Origin: a bacterium
GTDB taxonomy: Bacteria; Margulisbacteria; Marinamargulisbacteria; JAAEMD01
Direction of reading: 5' to 3'
Assembly: GCA_024225875.1 (NCBI GenBank)
Contig: JAAEMD010000552.1
Span: 1 to 8,578, forward strand
Length of the DNA: 8,578 bases
Positions 1 to 7,000 of this stretch are shown here, one piece after another; within the stretch, counting starts at the first letter, position 1, and each line of letters begins with the position of its first letter. Position numbers and translations under genes: made by a program. The notes under the pieces were generated by a model. It saw only the letters and a program-made list of their open reading frames with translations. It searched no databases and was not told the origin of the DNA.

Positions 1-3000
1 GTCTTCAGCTTTGCTTTTTTTTGTGACCTGGATAGTTTTAGCGATACACTCTGCTACTATTTTCAGGTTTTCAGTTTTTGCAGTTTTCAGGGCAGACTGT
101 AATCCTGGCTGATCTATAGATAATGCGAAGTTTTTAATAACTATATTTAGTAACTGCTGATCCGGTTGGTTAACATATTTTAATAAAGCCTCTTGTTGAG
201 CGTTGTTAACAGGACACTTAACATTGTGATCATTCAGCAATGATTCAATTATTTGATGAAAACCAGGTTGTGTGAAAATTATGCTATTCATTTTATTTTC
301 TTTCAACCATGAAATCTGGTCTGATATTTTTTGTTTTGCGGCTTTTACATCACCTCTGAACCTTAGATCAGTATCTATGCTTACAGCTATTTTTTCAAGG
401 TTTTTATCTATATTTTCAAGAACTTTAAACACTTCGCTGTCCTGGGGAACAGCTTCTGCATATTTGTCCCTGAAGCTTTGGATAGCCTGCTGGCGCATCT
501 CTATTTCATTAATGCCAGATTCCTTCACCAGTTTTTGTCTATCACTAACAGCGCCTGTCTTTTGATCGGCCTTTAATACTGTTTTGAACAAATTATCCAG
601 ATTGATTCGGGCACTGATTTTTGTATCAATTTCTTTAAGGTTCAGGTCAATTTTTTTCAGAAGGGTTTGTGTTGGGCTGTCGGCAGTTGCTTTGCTTCTT
701 AAGGTCAGTAAGAGATCTGCTCTTTTCTTTACTTTGTCAGGGCTGTTTAGATTTAACAGCTCTACTTTGTCATTAATTTCGCCTGTATTAATATCTGCGT
801 TTAAACTAACTATATTTTCGGTTAATGTTTTTATATTATTATGCTCCTGTTTTATATCTGATAATCTGGACTCCAGACTATGGAGTTCTTCCGGTTTAGT
901 TGGAAATACGGGCTCCAGTAAATTGTTTTTAAGATTGTCAGCGGTTTTCTGTAGTGATTTTATCTTTGTATCTATTTTTTCTGTTTCTGTGACAGATAAT
1001 GCTGAAAGTTCAGTCAGTGGAAGGGTTTTTATCTGTTTCTTAAGATTTGTAAAGTATTCCTGCATAATGTTTTTTTGAAGTGTGCAGTCATCACTAAAAA
1101 TCTGTTGCTGGTCCAGGCTGCTGGACAGGCTGTCTAATACTTTTCTTTGTTGATCAGTAAGTTGACTGAAATATTGAACAGAGTATGTAATCTTATCTTT
1201 TAATGTTTGTATGTTTTTTGTGCTTACAGTAATGTTAAATCCACCTTTATTATTAGCATTGAGTTCTTGAAGCAGGCTATTAAAATCAGCATTACGAATA
1301 TTTATTTTCTGCTCTTCAAGCTGAGCCTTAAGTACTTTTAAAGTTCTTATTTCCTGACTGTCTTTAAACTTATGATTTAATTCTTTATCAAGATACTGGG
1401 AAACTTGTGAGATTAACTCTGTTGTTTGTGTTTGATCGATAGTTTTGATTATAGCCGGGTTGGGACTTAATGTGCCGGCTTTATCAATGACAGGCTGAAG
1501 ATCGGAATCTACATACGATTTTTTAAATTCAGCATTAAAATTTTCTCTATCATTCATATATTTATATAAACCTTCTATTCGTATGGCAATTATGTCAGGA
1601 ATTTCTACCTCAATCTCTGAACAAAAGCTGGTAAATACACCGATCTGTTCTCTAAAGTCTTTTATCATATTCACATCAGGTATACTGTCCTTAAATGGAT
1701 TTTCAGTTTTTTCTAATGGGCTATCAATCGAATGTGCGTTAATGGACTGCAGTAGTTCGCTGAACTTCCGATCCCTCTGGTCTTCATTTATAGTTTTAAT
1801 AGTATCCAGTTTACTACTTTTCAGTTTTAGAAGATTACTTTTAAGAGACGTTAGAACTGTTGTTAACATAGTACGGCTTTCCAGCTCTTTTTTGACAGGA
1901 AAGGAGGGATCTTCAAACTCATAGTAGTCGCTGGTGCTGGTAAGTATTTTTTGTATGGTTTCCAGTTTATTTGTAATCTCGGATATAGAAAGGTTATCTG
2001 ATAGTAGTATGCCCCTGGGGCTACTGCTTAAGTTATTTTCAAGATAAGAGTTAAATAGGTTTTCGAACAACTTGTTGTGTAGTTTTTGCATATTATGTTC
2101 AATCCTGTTCCTGTGAGGTGTATTAACAGCAATGAGGCTCTCGAATTTTTCCAGCCCTTTAAATTCTTGAAAATAATTGTTTTTAAAATTAATTCCATCA
2201 GTAATTTTTTGTATTTTCAGTTTTAGCGAAGCTATTGTATCGTCATCATTAATGATAGTTTCATTAATAAGTTTTGCAACATTAGAGTCTAGTCGCTGCC
2301 TGAGTTCTTTCTGCTGACTAATATCACTTTCAATTGCATATAGTTGTGTTTCCAGACTTTTTATCACCTGTAGCTCAGGTACAGAGCCCTTTGTTTCACA
2401 AAGAGATCCATTTTCAAGGATAAAGTGACCACTGTCGATCATTGACTTTTTAATATTTGCAACGGACTCCTTTTTTTCTGCTATCACTTCTATGTTAGCT
2501 GGCACAGGGTCAAATAGACTGTTTTTTATGCCTTCATTCTTAAGAAGAGCAGGAAAGTCTGTGTTGTAAAAGTCTTTTCGACTTTTAATTTTTTCTTTTA
2601 AAGAATAAAGATTTGTTTCTATTGGAGAGCCTTTTAGCTGAGGGTTTTTAATATGATCTTCTAAGAAAGAGTCTATTGCAGATATAAGCATATCTGCCTG
2701 ATCATAAGGTATATTATATTTTAAGACCGGTGTTGAGCCTGGATCAAGGTCTGCCCTCAGCTTGTCGTTACACAGCTTTTTAAAGGCCAGTTTAAGACTT
2801 TCCTGTTGAGCAGCTTTCTTTTGTTCTTTTATTTCTTTCAGAGAAGACAACTTTTGCTGCAGGTTTTCTTTTAGTATTGCCAGTACCTGTCCTGCTGTTT
2901 TACTGCTATTCTTATTTCTGGCATTTAAAAATATCCTGAAATCAGGCGATCTAAGAATGTCATCTTTGATGGACTGCGGTATAGTGCCATCAAGGATACT

Positions 3001-3951
3001 TTCTATTAATGTAATGTTTTTTTCTATATTTGGCTCATAAGAATCAGCATTACTGTGCAGCTCTCCGGTACCAGGGTCTCCACCAAGATCATTTACTAAT
3101 TTTTTAAAGGCAATAGATATGGCAGACAGTCCTGTTTGCAGGTCTTCAAGGTGTGGTATTAGAGCCTTTTTAAGGCTTTCCAGAAATACATTTTTTCTTG
3201 ATGATGCGGACTCTTTATTTAAGATTTTAAAGGAAAAGTTTTCTATGCCATCAAATTCGGTTTTGCTGAACTCCGCTTTTAACCGGATTTGTTTTGGTAA
3301 TATATCTCCATAAAACTCCAAAAATGGAGCTATATCACTTTTTATTACAACATAAGATTCGGGAGCGGATGTTTTATTCGTAAGTATACTATAGAGACTG
3401 GTGTGTAGAACTTCGATGATTTTTATTAATGGATTATCATAGGCAGGGTTTTTTAATGTTTTTATGATTGTACCTAAGCTGTCTACAGGGATATCAGAGA
3501 TTTTTATTTCTGCTGTAAAGTTTTCAACTTTTGAAATAACAGCCTTTATTTCGATAGCACGGTCTTTATACTTATTCAGGGCATCTATATTTACTGGTGC
3601 GGTTGTGAATTTTGCATACTGTTCCAGTATAGCTCCATTAAGTACCTTGTCCAGAAAGTCTATTTGTTGATCTGGACTGGTATTTTCCCCAATGCTGTTG
3701 GCAGCTTTTGCTGTATCATAAATATGTTTGAATTCTTTCAGTTCTTTAAACTGTTCCTCGAGATAATCGACTGTTTTTTTAAGCCCTTCATATTCAGGCA
3801 GGCCACCAGAAGAATTTGCTTCAATATAAGTCTTTAAAGGTTCCAGTTTAGTTAGAAGTTTTTTAGCAGCCTGAAGCTCTTTCTGCACTTTGTTAAGAGC
3901 ATCAGGATTTAATTTTTCTTCCGGGTTAACTATTTTATACTCTATAGGCAT
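1..3951 (-). CDS. Giant helical/coiled-coil protein of unknown function, 3'-truncated by the window (first 1317 residues)
   Basis: I do not recognise this protein. The frame opens at ATG 3951-3949 (MPIEYKIVNP), just after an in-frame TAA at 3960-3958, and runs without a stop to base 1, giving 1317 codons with no C-terminus in view. The start is the only reasonable Met, but its ribosome site is poor: an AGAGG lies 17 bases upstream. There is no signal peptide or membrane segment. Composition is rich in Lys, Leu, Ile, Asn, Glu and Ser; I find a single Trp (W1215) and about six Cys. Heptad-like helices are seen near residues 20-80, 355-395, 525-560, 655-715, 870-890 and 970-1040. Degenerate repeats occur at 423-470 and 847-894, with a partial copy at 700-739, and a second pair at 1074-1120 and 1150-1200. 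A spectrin-like or coiled-coil scaffold, or a large secreted effector, would fit; both are inference. It follows the 1496-residue gene by 69 bases in the same direction, so co-transcription is likely. Confidence 0.93.
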   Translation of the reverse strand, partial: MPIEYKIVNPEEKLNPDALNKVQKELQAAKKLLTKLEPLKTYIEANSSGGLPEYEGLKKTVDYLEEQFKELKEFKHIYDTAKAANSIGENTSPDQQIDFLDKVLNGAILEQYAKFTTAPVNIDALNKYKDRAIEIKAVISKVENFTAEIKISDIPVDSLGTIIKTLKNPAYDNPLIKIIEVLHTSLYSILTNKTSAPESYVVIKSDIAPFLEFYGDILPKQIRLKAEFSKTEFDGIENFSFKILNKESASSRKNVFLESLKKALIPHLEDLQTGLSAISIAFKKLVNDLGGDPGTGELHSNADSYEPNIEKNITLIESILDGTIPQSIKDDILRSPDFRIFLNARNKNSSKTAGQVLAILKENLQQKLSSLKEIKEQKKAAQQESLKLAFKKLCNDKLRADLDPGSTPVLKYNIPYDQADMLISAIDSFLEDHIKNPQLKGSPIETNLYSLKEKIKSRKDFYNTDFPALLKNEGIKNSLFDPVPANIEVIAEKKESVANIKKSMIDSGHFILENGSLCETKGSVPELQVIKSLETQLYAIESDISQQKELRQRLDSNVAKLINETIINDDDTIASLKLKIQKITDGINFKNNYFQEFKGLEKFESLIAVNTPHRNRIEHNMQKLHNKLFENLFNSYLENNLSSSPRGILLSDNLSISEITNKLETIQKILTSTSDYYEFEDPSFPVKKELESRTMLTTVLTSLKSNLLKLKSSKLDTIKTINEDQRDRKFSELLQSINAHSIDSPLEKTENPFKDSIPDVNMIKDFREQIGVFTSFCSEIEVEIPDIIAIRIEGLYKYMNDRENFNAEFKKSYVDSDLQPVIDKAGTLSPNPAIIKTIDQTQTTELISQVSQYLDKELNHKFKDSQEIRTLKVLKAQLEEQKINIRNADFNSLLQELNANNKGGFNITVSTKNIQTLKDKITYSVQYFSQLTDQQRKVLDSLSSSLDQQQIFSDDCTLQKNIMQEYFTNLKKQIKTLPLTELSALSVTETEKIDTKIKSLQKTADNLKNNLLEPVFPTKPEELHSLESRLSDIKQEHNNIKTLTENIVSLNADINTGEINDKVELLNLNSPDKVKKRADLLLTLRSKATADSPTQTLLKKIDLNLKEIDTKISARINLDNLFKTVLKADQKTGAVSDRQKLVKESGINEIEMRQQAIQSFRDKYAEAVPQDSEVFKVLENIDKNLEKIAVSIDTDLRFRGDVKAAKQKISDQISWLKENKMNSIIFTQPGFHQIIESLLNDHNVKCPVNNAQQEALLKYVNQPDQQLLNIVIKNFALSIDQPGLQSALKTAKTENLKIVAECIAKTIQVTKKSKAED
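352..504 (-). repeat. Second protein-level repeat family, unit 2 (residues 1150-1200)
   Basis: This is the partner of residues 1074-1120. The conserved core is L-x-x-I-D-x-N-L-x-x-I, preceded by a helix with an [FL]R-x-K element. It is followed by a basic helical stretch containing the only Trp of this protein (W1215). Confidence 0.45.
592..732 (-). repeat. Second protein-level repeat family, unit 1 (residues 1074-1120)
   Basis: The core LLKKIDLNLKEIDTKI resembles VLENIDKNLEKIAVSI at residues 1171-1186 of the second unit. The preceding helices also align (RADLLLTLRSK against RQQAIQSFRDK). The two units lie about 75 residues apart and differ by a short insertion before the core. They suggest tandem duplication of a helical hairpin. 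Confidence 0.45.
1270..1413 (-). repeat. Protein-level repeat unit 2 in the downstream giant protein (residues 847-894)
   Basis: This is the partner of the unit at residues 423-470, with the same length and the same DFxxLL end. It continues as LLQELNA, which resembles LLQSINA at residues 733-739, suggesting a third, more decayed copy at residues 700-739 (bases 1735-1854). The repeats probably form helical bundles stacked along the protein; that structural reading is inference. Confidence 0.5.
2542..2685 (-). repeat. Protein-level repeat unit 1 in the downstream giant protein (residues 423-470)
   Basis: This 48-residue unit aligns without gaps to residues 847-894 of the same protein. Shared positions include I1-S2, L8, I22, T24, N41, D43-F44 and L47-L48. 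It starts ISAIDSFL and ends NTDFPALL, against ISQVSQYL and NADFNSLL in the other unit. The pattern is a helix, a polar loop, a longer helix and a DFxxLL end. The units have diverged far, and I see no conserved DNA repeat. Confidence 0.5.
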
Positions 3952-4020
3952 TAAGTATTATTCTGGCGCCTCTGGCTTTATATATCAACCTTATTTTAAT
4001 CATATTTCTTTTAAGTTGTA
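3952..4020 (-). promoter_or_regulatory. 69-base gap between the two giant genes, possible weak promoter, no terminator
   Basis: No hairpin followed by a T run is visible, so transcription of the upstream gene probably reads through. On the minus strand TTGATA (3988-3983) and CAGAAT (3965-3960) are 17 bases apart, like a weak sigma-70 pair, but such a promoter would start transcription almost at the ATG. TATAAA at 3982-3977 is an alternative -10 with no decent -35. The only GC-rich island is a GCCAGA direct repeat (3976-3971 and 3967-3962) separated by GGC, with the palindrome GGCGCC inside it. No clear Shine-Dalgarno lies at the usual distance from the ATG at 3951. The promoter reading is inference and weak. 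Confidence 0.25.
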
Positions 4021-7000
4021 TCAGTCGTTATCATTAATATCTAAATTGCTGGTATTTATATTGTCGTTTATGGCTATCCCGGTTTGATCTTCTGAGTCAT
4101 GGATAGTTCTTATAAAATCAATTCTGGTTTCTACTAAACTCTTTATCTTATTAAAACCTGTCACTTCATCATAGTTGTCTGGCAGCCAGGGTCCATTTGG
4201 TGCGTTAACTGGATCATGATCGATATATTGTCTCTGGTAGTTTTCGATTTTTTGCATTTTTTGTTCGCATATATTCAGGCTGGGTGGCCACGCATCTCCC
4301 CAGATTGGCTGAGTATTAAAGTCGTTATTTTGAAATGTTATATTAATCTTTTGCAGCAGCTGTTGAAACTTATCTTGTGCTACTTTAGCTTTAGCTTTTT
4401 TATCTGCTGCCAGATCTTCAGGAGAGACTACTTTAGAGAGACTCTGCAATAACTTGATAAGGTTATGGTTTCCAGGTGCATTAACTTGACTGCTATTAAA
4501 ACTTCTAAATATATTTTTTAGTTCTGGAGTATGCTTGTTAATTGTTTCAATATATTTGTTAGCTTCCGGACGTCCATCAACAACGTCTGCTTCCATACCA
4601 AAGTCTTTAAGCAGCTTTTTCAGCTTTGTTTGCCGGGTGTGATCATTTTCCGCCATTATATTATTGAAACCCTCTTTAAAAGAATTATTTGAAAAGTAGC
4701 GTTGCAGATTGAGGATAGGAATATCAATGCCTGTATTTTCTTTTATTTTATTACGCAGGGCAGTAGTTATTGGTTTATTATCATCGGCAGCCAGTTGTTC
4801 TGATTGAAGCAGCATACTTAACTTTCCGTGATGGGTGTTATCACTTAATAACCTGTCTAGTGATCTGGACCATCTAACACCTGTTTCAGTTGTTGCTGTA
4901 AAAAGATCATTATTCAAGGAAAAATTTTCTGTAAAATCTTCTATGTCATTCTGCCGGTCATAATTATTGTTTGCATTATCTACACGTCTTACTTTTTCTA
5001 AATGTTTGTATACTTTAGTTTCATCAAAATTACCTTTGCTGTCACTGAATAAAGCGATGGCAAAGGCTATGTCTGCTTTCTTTGACAGGGCATCAGGCGG
5101 GTGACGTTTAATAAAACTCTTCTCAATGTTTTTCAGTGTACTATTAATATTGTTTTTTATTTTAGTACATCCTTCCGGGCTTAACAGCCCAGTTTCTTCC
5201 ATATTATCTATGAATGACAGCAGTTCTTCATTAACTAGAGATATATCAGGTGTTGCTTCATTAGTTTTCCTGTTTTTTATAACCTGTATGGCAAGAAAGT
5301 TACCTATTTGTTCTTCCATACTTAGTTCAGGATCTGTGTTTTGTTCCTTTGCTCGTGTTGCCAGTGCACTTTTTGCCAGGTTGATCATATCAACCTTTTC
5401 TCCTTTATCATCTATTAATGAAGGAGATGTAGCTTTGGCAGCAATTATTGTATGTTGAATCTGCTGTTCTATACTGGAGTCATCTGCAGGTGGCGTTATC
5501 ATCATATCTACTAGACCAGCTCCTATGGGATTACCTGTTCCCGCGTATTCCGGATTACGTTTTATGGCGAGATCTCGTATTTCATTTAGAGCCTGCTTTA
5601 ACTTGTTATTTTCGTCAGCAATGAAGTTTATGCCGGTTATATTATTAACAGCATTCTTCTGCCCAGGATTTAAAGTGTCTAATACGTTCTCAAAAAGAAT
5701 TCGATCGTTGACATAGAAATTTACAAGGACAGTTTTTAACATCTTTTTTGTTTTATTGAGCTTAATTTGTAAAGTATCAATATCTTCCTGTATTGAAGAA
5801 TCAATAACATCCTGTTGTAGTTTTTCGATAGAAGCGAGGCTTTGATTTATAGTGATTTTAAGAATATCTTTTACTTTGTTTTTGTGGTGAGTCTCTCTTT
5901 CAGAAAATGGTTGAGACTGATATGCATTTTTGATAGTACGCATAAAAATTAAATCCTGTAGTTTATTTCTATATTTTTCTGTGATATCAGGGTTAAGAAG
6001 ATCTTCTGCTATATCCTCTGAAGATTTTGTCATAAGCCAGTTAAAGGCACTGAGAGAGTTTGACACTGATTTATGGCCAGCTATTGAGCTTTCCTGTGCA
6101 TCAAGAGAGTCAAGGATTCTATGCTGGAGTGCGCTATTACCTTTTTTGTTTAAATAGGTCATTACATTTGATTTGACATCTATAATATCGCTGGAGCGCA
6201 TTCCTTTTGCGCGATTGCTATCTGTGCCATGCCAGATTAGCCTGTCACTCCTTTTAGAAGCTCTGCCTTTTTTCATTGTTTGCGGGGCAATAAGAAGTCC
6301 TTGAGACTCTTTTGATAAGCTGTTGATTAAAGCCGCCTCTTTCTTCCCTTTTTTATCAAGAAGCTCCGTCATTTTTGTCAGTTGATGTGCTGTTACTGCT
6401 GTAGTAAAGTCACTTTCTGTCATTTTCTTTAGAATGGTTATATCATTAACACTGCCATGCTCATCCAGTATTCTGAGATCTTTTAATTGCTGTATCATAC
6501 TGTCTGAATTTGCTAAACCCAGATTAGAAAGCTCAGACACTTCTATACGGCCGCTGTTAACTAAAAGCTTATGAAAAGAATCTACACTTTGACCGTCCTG
6601 CCAGGCCTTGCCGACCAGTCCGGTCAGTTTATCCAGCATGGAACTGTCAGGCGGGTCTTTAGAGGCTTCATCAAGAGCCTTTTCCAGGCATGCTGTTATA
6701 CCGCCCTGTTCAATACCTAACTGACTTGTGCCTGCTCTCAATCCTTTTATAGTTCGACCTTTTATAGTGAACTTCTCTGATCCTCTTAATTTCGTTTGTT
6801 GAGTTAATAAGCGATTAAGTACCTGATTTCCTTTCAGGTCTCTTTTAAGAATAACAGCCAGCATTTCTCCGTTTTCATCTTCTAACGCTTCGTTTATAAG
6901 TTGACGTATAAAACTATAAGGAATGCTTTTGAATAACCAGTTTTTTCCGCTTACCGGCTGAAACATTTCAGGGTACGTTTTTGTAGCATATTCCAGCATA

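Noticed and set aside
584..1078. A + strand open frame of 164 codons rich in Phe, Ser and Leu, looking membrane-like
   Set aside because: It is fully antisense to the 1317-codon frame. The reverse of Lys/Asn/Glu-rich helices reads as Phe/Leu/Ser, so the hydrophobic look is an artefact; there is no ribosome site or supporting context.
1..3951. Possible pseudogene or non-coding stretch, because only short frames appear on the + strand here
   Set aside because: Reading the minus strand in the frame of ATG 3951 shows an unbroken 1317-codon frame with coherent helical protein composition.
3952..4020. Intrinsic terminator between the two genes
   Set aside because: No stable stem with a following T run on the minus strand; the GGCGCC palindrome is only 6 bases and has no loop.
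5030..5059. FSDSKGNFDETKVY in the 1496-residue protein as an EF-hand calcium loop
   Set aside because: The Asp/Asn spacing required at loop positions 1, 3, 5 and the Gly at 6 do not fit, and no second hand is nearby.
5126..5458. A + strand open frame of 110 codons with hydrophobic N-terminus resembling a signal peptide
   Set aside because: It is antisense to the 1496-residue gene and explained by complement composition, as are the other short + strand frames across the window.
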